From positions 1 to 64,000 of the forward strand of contig CAMYOJ010000001.1 of NCBI GenBank assembly GCA_947259985.1: a stretch of 64,000 nt of DNA, written 5' to 3'. The stretch comes from an uncultured Woeseiaceae bacterium (lineage in GTDB: Bacteria; Pseudomonadota; Gammaproteobacteria; Steroidobacterales; Woeseiaceae). This document shows, one piece after another, positions 1-8,819 of the stretch; positions within the stretch are counted from its first letter, which is position 1, and each line of letters starts with the position of its first letter. The notes below the pieces were generated by a model. The model saw nothing but the letters and a program-made list of their open reading frames with translations, was not told where the DNA came from and ran no database searches. A program made the position numbers and the translations under genes.

Positions 1-255
1 GGCGGCAATTGCGTCCAGTTCATTGATTAGCGGGCTGACTTCCTCGTACAGGGACCTGCCGACATCGGTAAGTTTCAACTCGCGGCTGCCGCGTTCGAAC
101 AACTGCTGGCCCAACTCCTCCTCGAGGCTCTTTATCTGGTGGCTGACGGCAGACGAGGTTATGAAGAGTTCTTCGCTTGCCGTGCGAAAACTCTCATAAC
201 GTGCGGCGACACAGAATGTTCGCAATCCACGTAGCGATACTTTTGACTTGCTCAT
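1..255 (-). CDS. LysR-family transcriptional regulator, N-terminal part (cut by window edge)
   Basis: The minus strand from 255 reads an ATG-initiated frame that stays open to the window edge (85 codons). Residues about 8-66 form the winged helix-turn-helix of LysR regulators: LRTFCVAARYESFRTASEEL, then a recognition helix containing SSAVSHQIKSLEEELG and the wing LFERGSRELKLTDVG. The effector-binding domain lies outside the window. The gene follows the GH17 glycosidase gene on the same strand after 21 nt, so it could regulate the carbohydrate genes or be unrelated; its ligand cannot be inferred. Confidence 0.85.
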   Translation of the reverse strand, partial: MSKSKVSLRGLRTFCVAARYESFRTASEELFITSSAVSHQIKSLEEELGQQLFERGSRELKLTDVGRSLYEEVSPLINELDAIAA

Positions 256-276
256 AGCGATTCGCGTTGCCTGGCC

Positions 277-1338
277 TCAGTCCGTCACGGAAGATCGGCT
301 GAGCACCTGTTTCGGGGTTCGATCGACGAAGAACAATCCCCAGTGCTTCTCTGCGCCGTCCGGCTTGTCGGGATCACCCTTCCAGGGTTCATCGAAAGCT
401 TCAAAGAAGAACACTGTCGTATTTGTCTCCGTCGCCCACTGCAGCATTTCGCGATAGTAGCGGGCCTGGTCAGCCTCGTTCGCACGGTCACCGAATTCTT
501 CGGCTGTCGTCGCCCAGCCGGCCTCGAGTATGGCGACGGGCTTGTCGGGAAGTGCCGTACGTACGCCCCGCATGTTCTCGATTGTGTAAGACAATGCCTC
601 GTCGATTGTTTTCTCTTCCCACGCGGGATAGGTGTGCACGCCGATAAAGTCGAGCTCCGCCGCCAGCGGCGCACCGTCACGAATCCACCATTCGTAATTA
701 TCGGCAACGGTCACGGGCTGTTCGATGGCCGCCTTGACCTGCCGGACATAGGCAATGACCTGGTCCAGTGGGACCATGTGGTCATTCCAGTCGACCAGCG
801 CCTCGTTACCGACATTGACAGCAACCACGATATCGTCGAACTGCCGCGCCAGATCGATGCCGCGCTGCACCTCTGCGGCATTCTCCAGCTTGTTCGCAGC
901 CAGCTCTTCTTCGGGTATCGGCTCATCGAGCCAGTCACAGCCCTCATGATTGCTGAGCTCCGCTCTTAGCCAGATTCCCAACAACACCGTAATCGGCAGC
1001 TGGTGCTCACGAATGAGTCGCAGTGTCGACACCGTATTCTCGCCCGTATCGTATACACGAATCAGCTTGAAGCCATGAGCAGCCATGATCTCGAGGTCCT
1101 CGAGGATCTCTTCATCGCTGGGGTTCACGGCGCCATCGCCGCGGTCCGGATGCTGACCTTCCCTGAACCCCGAATAAGCCACGGCCACGGCTTCGCCGGC
1201 CAGCAGCGCCTCGGATTCCTGCATGAGCGGATCGGCCAGGGTCGCTGCGGGCGTTTTGTCGGTTGGAGACGAACACCCGACAATTGCAAGCGCGATGACC
1301 GTAAGCACGCCAAGCGGTTTCCAGTTTCGAAAGTTCAC
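277..1338 (-). CDS. GH17-type glycoside hydrolase lipoprotein (probable beta-1,3-glucan active)
   Basis: A 353-residue protein with a lipoprotein signal peptide: a hydrophobic stretch at 9-20 and lipobox IVGC with Cys22. The rest looks like a glycoside hydrolase family 17 (beta/alpha)8 barrel. The motif VNVGNEA places the likely acid/base at Glu179, and AILEAGW places the likely nucleophile at Glu272, the usual spacing for this clan. Family 17 enzymes cleave or remodel beta-1,3-glucans; marine members act on laminarin. Membrane anchoring implies action in the periplasm or at the outer membrane. It ends a minus-strand run with a hypothetical exported protein, an MFS sugar porter and a GH3 glucosidase. 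The assignment rests on motifs and context, and substrate preference is inferred. Confidence 0.8.
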   Translation of the reverse strand: MNFRNWKPLGVLTVIALAIVGCSSPTDKTPAATLADPLMQESEALLAGEAVAVAYSGFREGQHPDRGDGAVNPSDEEILEDLEIMAAHGFKLIRVYDTGENTVSTLRLIREHQLPITVLLGIWLRAELSNHEGCDWLDEPIPEEELAANKLENAAEVQRGIDLARQFDDIVVAVNVGNEALVDWNDHMVPLDQVIAYVRQVKAAIEQPVTVADNYEWWIRDGAPLAAELDFIGVHTYPAWEEKTIDEALSYTIENMRGVRTALPDKPVAILEAGWATTAEEFGDRANEADQARYYREMLQWATETNTTVFFFEAFDEPWKGDPDKPDGAEKHWGLFFVDRTPKQVLSRSSVTD

Positions 1339-1341
1339 GCG

Positions 1342-2130
1342 CTATTCCTCATCTGGCGGGCTTGCTGTAGCCGCAACGAGCACCCACGTTTCCGAGCCGA
1401 CGTGATCGCGAAGCTCGAGCAACTCCTGCAACGCGTCGAGATCCCGGTCGGGATGTGCCGCAAGCATGGCTTCCGCCATTGGCACCGGGTTGAGGTGATT
1501 CGAGAAATCGACCGTGCTGTAGTTGTACGGTATCGATGATCCGATCGGGGAAACCAGGGTGTACATCGCCCAGCCCGAGCGATGCCCTGCGTCGAGCAAC
1601 TGCTGGTGCCCGGCCTTGAAAACCCTGGACTCCATGCGCTCGTAAGCATCGGGGTCTTCGGCGTACATCCTGTTGATTACGGCGTAACGATGCGGCCTGA
1701 TTTCCGTACCGTCAACATGCACCCACAATTCGGTCGCGACGTGCTGGCGGGACTTCCAGGTCCTGGCCATCGCCTTAGCAAAGTCCTTGCCCGGATGAAC
1801 GGCTTTGAATGCCTCGTCATACGCAGGCTCGCTGTTGAGCTGCTCGCCGCCGAGATACGTCGTTACCGTGTAATGGTCACATTTTGACCGGTCGCCATAC
1901 AGAACGCTGTAGAGCGCCCAGCTGTTGCGCTTGCCCTGGCGGACGAGCTCCTGGTGCATCGATTTCCAGATGTCGATTTCGACACTGGTGTATTCCGGAG
2001 AGGTCGATTTCATGCAATCGACCGAAACATAGAGTAGCGGCTGTTCCTGGTTCTGCGCGAAGCCGATGCACGGAACCGCAAATACCGTTGCCATGATGAC
2101 TTGTAAAAGCGCGCCTTTTATCTTCATCAC
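1342..2130 (-). CDS. Exported protein of unknown function with an internally duplicated domain
   Basis: A 262-residue protein with a signal peptide (hydrophobic core about 6-22, probable cleavage after GFAQ). I do not recognise a named family. The mature part holds two copies of one unit. The first contains HQELVRQGKRNSWALY and ends SRQHVATELWVHVD; the second contains HQQLLDAGHRSGWAMY and ends LRDHVGSETWVLVA. Each is about 100 residues, with an AxHPxxD motif before the end (AVHPGKD and AAHPDRD). The pattern suggests a tandem ferredoxin-like alpha/beta fold, which is inference. It lies between the GH17 and sugar-porter genes, 3 nt from GH17, so it is probably cotranscribed with the carbohydrate genes. 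Confidence 0.75.
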   Translation of the reverse strand: MMKIKGALLQVIMATVFAVPCIGFAQNQEQPLLYVSVDCMKSTSPEYTSVEIDIWKSMHQELVRQGKRNSWALYSVLYGDRSKCDHYTVTTYLGGEQLNSEPAYDEAFKAVHPGKDFAKAMARTWKSRQHVATELWVHVDGTEIRPHRYAVINRMYAEDPDAYERMESRVFKAGHQQLLDAGHRSGWAMYTLVSPIGSSIPYNYSTVDFSNHLNPVPMAEAMLAAHPDRDLDALQELLELRDHVGSETWVLVAATASPPDEE

Positions 2131-2158
2131 CCTCTCCTGTTGTCGGGCAGGCTGTGTA

Positions 2159-3721
2159 TCAGTGTCGTACGAGTATAACTTCGAGTTCCTCGAGTGAGCG
2201 GCCCTTGGTTTCCGGCAGGATTCGCATGACGAAAACGAGCCCGATCACTGCAATGACGCCGTAAATCAGGAAGGTATTGGCGTTACCCAGGTTTTCGAGT
2301 TCCCAGGGAAACAAGAACGTGACGAGAAAGGCGACCGCCGAGTTGATCAGTCCGACGAATGAGATCGCCATGCCGCGCACGTTGTTCGGGAACAGCTCCG
2401 AGAAAAGCACCCACATGATCGGCCCTATCGAGATCGCGAAACTGGCGACGAATCCGAGTATCGCAAAGAGGATCAATATCGGGTTTACGTCGATCGCGCT
2501 GCTGACGAAGGCCGATTCGAACTCCTTGTAAACGCCCTCCCCCACGGCCGCCGACACAGCCTCGCGGAAATCGATGTCGCTTTCGTACGTCGTGTCCGTC
2601 ACTTCGGCAATCTGCACACGATCTATCTCCGCAGGAAGACCGTCGATCGCATCCTGGTCCAGCGTGTAGGAGGCGGCCCCGAACCCGTAGGCCAGCGTCA
2701 ACATGCATACCGCAATACCCGTCAGACCGAATCCGAGCAACGGTCGTCGACCAAGCTTGTCGATCAGAGCCATCGCCACGACCGTGAACACGAGATTGAC
2801 GAGGCCCACGAGCACTGCCTGCATGAAAGCAGCATTTGTTCCGATGCCTGACTGTTCGAAGATCATCGGCGAATAGAAGAACACAGAGTTGATGCCGGTA
2901 ATTTGTTGCAATATGCCAACCGATACGCCGATCGTCAGTACGAGTTTCATGCTGGGATGAAACAGCGCTCGCAGGGATACACCACCGACTTCCGCCTCGG
3001 CTTCGATACTCTCGTGCACGGCTTTGAGGTCCGCAGCCGCCTGTTCCGGACCGCTGACTTTTTCAAGAACCTCGAGTGCCTCGTCTTCGCGACCGCGCAA
3101 AGCCAGCCATCTCGGACTCTCGGGCACACTGAACAACGCGAGGAAGTACAGAATCGCGGGCAGCGTCTCGATGCCCAGCATCCAGCGCCAGTTCCAGTCG
3201 CCAAGCCGCAGCGACTCCGCCCAGGCCAGATCTGATTGGCCGAGAGTGAGTACCAGGTAGTTGCTGAAAAACGCCGCCGAGATGCCGATGACGATATTGA
3301 GCTGGTTGAACGAGACCATGCGGCCCCGTATTTCGGCCGGCGCGATCTCGGCGATGTACATAGGCGCGATGATCAGCGCGGCGCCCACGCCGAGCCCACC
3401 GACCATTCGCGCAATGACGAGCAGCAGGAAGTTGGGCGCAATGGCCGAGGCAATTGCCGACAGGGCGAACAGCACTGCCGCGATCTTGAGAACCGGCCTG
3501 CGCCCGATGCGGTCGCTTAGCGGGCCCGCGACCATCATCGCGAATGTCGCAGTAAGCGCCAGTGACGACACGGACCAACCGAGTTCGATCTTGCTCAGTT
3601 GAAACCCGATCTCGATGAAGCCCACAACGCCGGAGATCACCGAAGCGTCGAAACCCATCAGGAAACCGCCCAACGCAACGATAAGCGCGACCCTGGTCGT
3701 AAACCGCGTGCTCTGTTTCAT
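2159..3721 (-). CDS. Sugar porter family MFS transporter
   Basis: A 520-residue inner-membrane protein with about twelve hydrophobic segments and the signatures of the MFS sugar porter family: DRIGRRP after helix 2, the linker motif PESPRWLALRGR after helix 6, DKLGRRP after helix 8 and PETKG at the C-terminus. These proteins import hexoses or related sugars, usually with H+. The loop after GFGAAS carries an extra acidic stretch of about 60 residues before the next helix, longer than in textbook members. It lies 16 nt downstream of the GH3 glucosidase on the same strand, which suggests uptake of glucose released in the periplasm. The substrate is inferred from context. Confidence 0.9.
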   Translation of the reverse strand: MKQSTRFTTRVALIVALGGFLMGFDASVISGVVGFIEIGFQLSKIELGWSVSSLALTATFAMMVAGPLSDRIGRRPVLKIAAVLFALSAIASAIAPNFLLLVIARMVGGLGVGAALIIAPMYIAEIAPAEIRGRMVSFNQLNIVIGISAAFFSNYLVLTLGQSDLAWAESLRLGDWNWRWMLGIETLPAILYFLALFSVPESPRWLALRGREDEALEVLEKVSGPEQAAADLKAVHESIEAEAEVGGVSLRALFHPSMKLVLTIGVSVGILQQITGINSVFFYSPMIFEQSGIGTNAAFMQAVLVGLVNLVFTVVAMALIDKLGRRPLLGFGLTGIAVCMLTLAYGFGAASYTLDQDAIDGLPAEIDRVQIAEVTDTTYESDIDFREAVSAAVGEGVYKEFESAFVSSAIDVNPILILFAILGFVASFAISIGPIMWVLFSELFPNNVRGMAISFVGLINSAVAFLVTFLFPWELENLGNANTFLIYGVIAVIGLVFVMRILPETKGRSLEELEVILVRH

Positions 3722-3737
3722 AGTTTTTTCCCGCGAA

Positions 3738-6071
3738 CTACTTGCTGGCGGCGATACGGAACTCGGTGCGCAATTCCGCGTCCGAACTGCCGCCGATCCA
3801 GGCGTGGAATTCGCCGGGCTCGGTCATGAGTGTCATATTGCGACCGTAAAAGGCCAGGTCATCGGTATGCAGATCAAACTCGACCCTCACAGTCTGGCCG
3901 GGCTCGACTCTGACACGTCGAAAGCCTTTCAGCTCCCTGACGGGCCGCGTGACGTTGCCGACGAGGTCCCTGACGTAGAGTTGCACGACTTCCTCGGCGG
4001 CTACGTCGCCCGAATTGGTCAACTCCGCCGAGATGGTTACCGTCTCGCCCAGGCCGATCTCCTCGACGCTGACGCGAATATCGCCATACTCGAACGACGC
4101 ATAGGACAGGCCATGTCCAAATGGAAACAGGGGCGTATACCCGGCGTCGAGATGGAACGCCGTCATACCGGTCGACAGCTGCGGCGCGTGCGCGTCGATA
4201 TCGTCGATGTGCACGACCGTATCCGGCGTCGGCGGTTTGCCCGTATTCTTCTGGTTATAGTAGATCGGGATCTGCCCAACCATGCGCGGAAATGTCGCCG
4301 GCAGTTTGCCGGAAGGAGACTCCACACCAAATAACAAGTCCGCGATAGCCGGTCCGCCCATGGTTCCCGGATGCCACGCAAACAGAATGGCGTCCACCTG
4401 GTCGACGATGTTGGTCAACGTGAGCGGGCGGCCTGCAAGTATTACCGCAATGACCGGCTTGCCGGTAGCCCGAATTCGGCGCACGAGTTCGGCCTGGTCA
4501 CCCGGCAGGCTGATGTCTGCCCGGGAATGCGCTTCGCCGGACAGGATCGACTCTTCGCCGAGAAACAGCACGGCAACATCGGAATCACTCGCTATCTCGA
4601 CGGCCTCGTCGAAAGCCTCGCTGGCCCTGCTACGCGAGTTCTTCATGGCGCGAACATAACGAACGTCCAGCTCGTGGCCGACGAGGCTGTGAATCGCATG
4701 CATTGGCGTGACACTGAGTTCGGGGTCGCCGTCGAATATCCAGGTGCCCAGCTGCTCGTAGGGGGCGTCGGCGAGTGGTCCGATCAGGGCGATCGAGCTC
4801 ATGGTTTCGGCGTTCAACGGCAACGTGTCATGGTCGTTCTTGAGCATCACGACACTTTGCAGCGCGGCGTTCTTCGCTGTCTGCAGTGCTTCCTTGCTGG
4901 CGATTGGTGGCAAGTCGGCGGGATCGGTGTACGGGTGCTCGAACAGACCAAGCCGGAACTTGGCGCGCAGGATATTCGCTGCCGCCGTATCAATCGTCTC
5001 AATATCGACCCGGCCCTCCGAGACCAGGGCCTCGAGATGGCTGATGTAGGCATCACCCGCCATTTCCATGTCGACGCCTGCCGTCGCGGCTTCGAAGGCA
5101 GCATCACGGTCGTTCGCCGTCAGGCCATGAACACTCAGCTGGCGAACCGAGTTCCAGTCACTGACGACGAACCCATCGAACTGCCATTCTTCGCGCAGCA
5201 CTTGCCGCATCAGGAACTCGTTGGCCGTGGCCGGCACGCCATCGAGGTCGGAGAAAGAGGCCATGAGCGTTACGACGCCGGCGTCGACGGCAGACTTGAA
5301 CGGCGGCAGATAGACATTGCGCAGCTCGTTTTCAGGGATATTCGTGGTCGCATAGTCGCGGCCGCTTTCAGAGGCCCCGTAGCCCGCGAAGTGCTTGGCG
5401 CACGCGGCGATCGACCCCTTGGCCGACAGGTCCTCACCCTGGTAGCCGCGCACCATGGCCGCCGCGAGTTCGCTGGCGAGAAAAGCGTCCTCGCCCAGGC
5501 TTTCGGCGATCCGACCCCAGCGTGCGTCGCGTGAAATGTCGATCATCGGGGCGAATGTCCAGTTGACGCCGGTCGTCGCGGCCTCCAGAGCCGCGGCCCG
5601 AGCATTCGCCTCGACGATGTCCGGGTTCCAGGTCGCTGCCTGCCCCAGGGGTATGGGCATCACCGTTTTGAAACCGTGGATAACATCGCGTCCGACCATG
5701 AGCGGTATGCCAAGCCGGCTCTCCTCGACCGCGATGCGCTGCAGCTCATTGACGACATCGACATCAACCACGTTAAGTACCGAACCGATGCGGCCGGCCC
5801 GCAGGTCGTCACCCAGGTAGTCCGGGGCGTGACCGTCGCTCGCATTGAGCTGGCTCATCTGGCCGATCTTTTCCGCCAACGTCATTTTGGCGAGCAAGGC
5901 CTGCACGCGCTGTTCTGTAGTCAACCGGGCATTCGCCGGCGCTGCGATGGACGATGTCATATACGGATTCACTATCAGGCCAAAGAATGCGGCCATCGCC
6001 GGAAGAAGGAAGGTACGTTGACCTCTCAACAGCAGCCCCTGAAGTAATATTGTTGTTATTGGTTTATCCAT
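3738..6071 (-). CDS. Glycoside hydrolase family 3 beta-glucosidase
   Basis: From the ATG at 6071 the protein has 777 residues; an upstream start would run into the divergent gene. A hydrophobic segment at about 20-37 and SSIAAPANA suggest export. The barrel domain carries KHFAGYG (226-232) and FDGFVVSDW with the probable nucleophile Asp305. A second alpha/beta sandwich domain and a C-terminal fibronectin-like domain (VQLYVRDLVG onward) follow, the usual GH3 layout. The enzyme should release glucose from the non-reducing ends of beta-gluco-oligosaccharides. It is the first gene of a minus-strand run with the MFS porter and GH17 genes. The palindrome at 6089-6104 sits just upstream and probably controls it. 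Confidence 0.93.
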   Translation of the reverse strand: MDKPITTILLQGLLLRGQRTFLLPAMAAFFGLIVNPYMTSSIAAPANARLTTEQRVQALLAKMTLAEKIGQMSQLNASDGHAPDYLGDDLRAGRIGSVLNVVDVDVVNELQRIAVEESRLGIPLMVGRDVIHGFKTVMPIPLGQAATWNPDIVEANARAAALEAATTGVNWTFAPMIDISRDARWGRIAESLGEDAFLASELAAAMVRGYQGEDLSAKGSIAACAKHFAGYGASESGRDYATTNIPENELRNVYLPPFKSAVDAGVVTLMASFSDLDGVPATANEFLMRQVLREEWQFDGFVVSDWNSVRQLSVHGLTANDRDAAFEAATAGVDMEMAGDAYISHLEALVSEGRVDIETIDTAAANILRAKFRLGLFEHPYTDPADLPPIASKEALQTAKNAALQSVVMLKNDHDTLPLNAETMSSIALIGPLADAPYEQLGTWIFDGDPELSVTPMHAIHSLVGHELDVRYVRAMKNSRSRASEAFDEAVEIASDSDVAVLFLGEESILSGEAHSRADISLPGDQAELVRRIRATGKPVIAVILAGRPLTLTNIVDQVDAILFAWHPGTMGGPAIADLLFGVESPSGKLPATFPRMVGQIPIYYNQKNTGKPPTPDTVVHIDDIDAHAPQLSTGMTAFHLDAGYTPLFPFGHGLSYASFEYGDIRVSVEEIGLGETVTISAELTNSGDVAAEEVVQLYVRDLVGNVTRPVRELKGFRRVRVEPGQTVRVEFDLHTDDLAFYGRNMTLMTEPGEFHAWIGGSSDAELRTEFRIAASK

Positions 6072-6088
6072 AATGCTTGTAGCAACAT

Positions 6089-6104
6089 TTGACAGCGCTG
6101 TCAA
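6089..6104. promoter_or_regulatory. Perfect 16-bp palindrome, candidate LacI-family operator
   Basis: TTGACAGCGCTGTCAA is a perfect inverted repeat with a central CG, typical of LacI-family operators at carbohydrate genes. It lies between the divergent starts of the GH3 gene (6071) and the GPH transporter gene (6163). Each arm ends in TTGACA, a perfect -35 hexamer. On the minus strand, TTGACA is followed after 17 nt by TACAAG, a weak -10, so bound repressor could block the promoter directly. No LacI-family gene is present in the window. Confidence 0.6.
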
Positions 6105-6162
6105 TTTGATGGACGATGCGCGGATAATAAGAGGCCGTAACCAGGCTGGGGGGACAACGAGT

Positions 6163-7614
6163 ATGAGCGACGCCACGCACCACGAAACCGCGGCCGAAGA
6201 TCGAATTCCGTTTGTCAAGAAACTCATCTACGGCCTCGGCGCGTTCGTAAATAACACTCTCGCCGCCGCGATCGGCAGCATGATCATCGTGCTTAACTTG
6301 GGGTTAGGCATGAACCCGGCGCTCGTCGGGCTGCTCGGCGCGCTCCCCCGCCTGACCGACGCGATAACCGACCCACTCATGGGTTATATCTCCGACAAGA
6401 CCAGGTCGCGCTGGGGACGCCGCCGGCCCTATATTTTCGTCGGTGCGATCGTGGTCGGCATTATCTATGCACTGTTATGGCAGTTGCCGGAAGGCAAGAG
6501 CGAGGCCTTTTACTTCTGGTATTTCCTCAGTGGCTCGCTGATTTTCTATCTCGGTTACACGGTTTACGCGACGCCCTGGGTCGCGCTGGGTTACGAGCTG
6601 ACGCCCGACTACCACGAACGCACGCGCCTGATGGGGGTGCAGAACTTCATCGGCAACATTGCCTACATGATTTCCCCCTACTTCCTCGCGATCATGTACA
6701 GCAAGAACCTGTTTGTCGACGTCGTTGAGGGCGCCGCCAGCCTGGCGCTCATCATTGGTGTCATGGTCGCGGTGGTCGGAATTCTTCCTGCCATATTCCT
6801 GCGCGAGCGATTCAAGGATGTCGCCACTGCGGAAGACGACGAGGCAGCAAACAAGTCGGGCATGACGGAGGTCATCATGGGTTTCGTCCGCGGCTTTGGA
6901 GCGACACTCAAGTTCAAGCCGTTTCTCAAACTCTGCGCCGCGACGTTCCTGGTGTTCAATGGCTTCATCCTGATCGCCTCGTTCCAGTCGTACGTCATCA
7001 TCTATTACATCTTCGCAGGCAACGCGGAGGCCGGGGCAGACTGGGTCGGGCACTCGGGACTTCTCCAGGCTGTTACGGGGCTTGCGGTTATCGCCTTCGT
7101 TACCTGGATGGCCACGAAGATCGGCAAACGGCGTGCATTCTTCGTTTCGACCGGCATCTCGATGCTGGGTTACGCGCTCAAATGGTTTTGCTACACGCCC
7201 GATAACCCGTGGCTCCTGCTCATTCCCGCCCCGCTCATGGCCTTCGGCCTCGCCGGCCTGTTCACACTGATGCCTTCGATGATCTGCGACGTTGTCGACG
7301 CGGACGAACTCAATACGAATGAGAGGCGTGAGGGCATGTACGGCTCCATCTTTTGGTGGGTTGTCAAACTCGGCCAGGCGGTGGCGATTGCGGGCGGTGG
7401 CATACTGCTCAACGTGACAGGTTTTGACGTCGCGCTCGGCGGGGAACAGTCCGCGCAGACAATTGTCTACATGCGCTTGTTCGACGCATTCGTGCCGTGC
7501 ATTGCCTCGGGTGTCGCGATCTGGGCCATCGCTTCGTTCTCGATCACCGAGGACAAGGCTTACGAGATTCGGCAGGAACTCGAGAAACGGCGCGGCGACC
7601 TGGCGATTGCCTAG
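6163..7614 (+). CDS. GPH-family (glycoside-pentoside-hexuronide) MFS sugar transporter
   Basis: From the ATG at 6163, preceded by a G-rich Shine-Dalgarno-like stretch, the protein has 483 residues and about twelve membrane segments. The motif DAITDPLMGYISDKTRSRWG followed by RRRPYIF is the hallmark of the GPH cation-sugar symporters related to MelB. The GPH-type motif CDVVDADELNTNERREGMYG also occurs in the second half. These carriers usually bring in di- or oligosaccharides. It is transcribed away from the GH3 glucosidase gene and shares the palindromic operator, so uptake of short beta-glucosides is likely, though inferred. Its stop codon overlaps that of the convergent diguanylate cyclase gene by 4 nt. 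Confidence 0.9.
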   Translation: MSDATHHETAAEDRIPFVKKLIYGLGAFVNNTLAAAIGSMIIVLNLGLGMNPALVGLLGALPRLTDAITDPLMGYISDKTRSRWGRRRPYIFVGAIVVGIIYALLWQLPEGKSEAFYFWYFLSGSLIFYLGYTVYATPWVALGYELTPDYHERTRLMGVQNFIGNIAYMISPYFLAIMYSKNLFVDVVEGAASLALIIGVMVAVVGILPAIFLRERFKDVATAEDDEAANKSGMTEVIMGFVRGFGATLKFKPFLKLCAATFLVFNGFILIASFQSYVIIYYIFAGNAEAGADWVGHSGLLQAVTGLAVIAFVTWMATKIGKRRAFFVSTGISMLGYALKWFCYTPDNPWLLLIPAPLMAFGLAGLFTLMPSMICDVVDADELNTNERREGMYGSIFWWVVKLGQAVAIAGGGILLNVTGFDVALGGEQSAQTIVYMRLFDAFVPCIASGVAIWAIASFSITEDKAYEIRQELEKRRGDLAIA

Positions 7615-8729
7615 GCACTCAATAGTGGTTTGTATTGCTGCTCGACCCTGACGCAATCACGTCCCGCAGCTTTTGCAGCGTACAGGGCGGAATCCGCTCG
7701 TTCGATGAGATCATCGACGGCGTCGCTGTTCCGAGCCTGTGCCAGGCCGAGACTCAGGGTTACATTGAGGCTCGTCTCGCCACAGTGGATCGCATCACTA
7801 TTTAGTCGCGCGCGTACACGTTCGGCAACCTCGACTCCTCCCTCGAGATCCGTGTCCTGCAGTATGAACAGGAATTCTTCACCGCCATAGCGTGCGACGC
7901 GATCGGCGGCTCGCGCGCCCGATACCATACGTGCTGCAGCAATGCGCAACACTTCGTCACCGATCAGGTGGCCGTGGGTATCGTTTATCTGCTTGAAATG
8001 ATCGAGGTCGGCCATGATTACGCACAAGGGACTGCCCTCACGCTTCGCGCGGTCGAGGGCCGCACTCAGGCAACCCCTCGAGTACGAGTGGTTGTGCAGA
8101 TCGGTCAGCCAGTCCGTGATCGAGAGCTTGCGCAACCGTTCGGTCTCATCGCGCTCCGATTCCAGGGATTCCTTGAGGCCGGATACGCGTGCGTCGCAGT
8201 AACTCTCAACAGCCAGCGACATGTCGAGCGCCGTTATCTTGAGCACGAATTTGAGCAGGCGATCGTAGGCTTCCTCATCGCGCCGAACTTCGCGTGGAAT
8301 AAACCCGATCAGAAGGTTCTGCAGACGCCGGAAGGCGCATTGATACAGGACTTGCGAGATACCGATTTGCTGGTGAGCCTTGCCTACGCGCCGTCGCTCT
8401 TCGAAATAAGCCGGCTTGTCGAAACGAACACCCAGGCTCAGCAAGTAGACTTTCAATGTATGCTGCAAACGCTCGAAGTCCGAGTGCTTTTCAACGGCGA
8501 CATTGAACGCCTCGATCTGCGTCAGCATTTCACAGAAGCTTTCGACGATCGCGTCGATATTGGGCGCGATTACAAATTCCTGCAGGGCCTGGCCGGAAAG
8601 GGCCGCATCGGCGCCATCGAGATCAAGTAGTTTGAGACGCTCAGCGATAGCGTTCGCATCGTGTACACAGCGCCCCGATCCCGGTGACAACATCTTAGCC
8701 CAGTCGATTTTCGCCTTGTAGCAAGGCAC
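7611..8729 (-). CDS. Globin-coupled sensor diguanylate cyclase
   Basis: A 372-residue cytosolic protein. Residues about 20-175 look like a sensor globin, with the likely proximal haem ligand His119 in RRVGKAHQQIGI, the usual F-helix context of globin-coupled sensors. A helical linker (185-203) leads to a GGDEF domain with active-site GGEEF (282-286) and DLDHFKQIND. An inhibitory I-site RxxD (273-276, RAAD) lies five residues before GGEEF. The enzyme should make cyclic di-GMP from two GTP, with activity set by O2 or another gas ligand, like DosC. It is divergent from the split nuclease gene. An alternative start lies at Met13. Confidence 0.88.
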   Translation of the reverse strand: MPCYKAKIDWAKMLSPGSGRCVHDANAIAERLKLLDLDGADAALSGQALQEFVIAPNIDAIVESFCEMLTQIEAFNVAVEKHSDFERLQHTLKVYLLSLGVRFDKPAYFEERRRVGKAHQQIGISQVLYQCAFRRLQNLLIGFIPREVRRDEEAYDRLLKFVLKITALDMSLAVESYCDARVSGLKESLESERDETERLRKLSITDWLTDLHNHSYSRGCLSAALDRAKREGSPLCVIMADLDHFKQINDTHGHLIGDEVLRIAAARMVSGARAADRVARYGGEEFLFILQDTDLEGGVEVAERVRARLNSDAIHCGETSLNVTLSLGLAQARNSDAVDDLIERADSALYAAKAAGRDCVRVEQQYKPLLSA

Positions 8730-8819
8730 AATCGTTTATCCTCCCGCCGAACTTCAAGATCAATTGCGGCATGTACCTAGCTTGTTGAAAAATGTGACCT
8801 TTTTCTCACTTTTGCCATT

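Noticed and set aside
3599-5534. Long plus-strand frames opposite the GH3 and MFS genes
   Set aside because: They are open only because of the GC-rich codon pattern of the minus-strand genes; they have no start signals or recognisable domains.
8789-8818. TGTGA followed by TCACT before the FAN1 start, resembling a CRP site
   Set aside because: The spacing is 8 nt rather than the 6 of CRP sites, and the second half does not match the consensus well.
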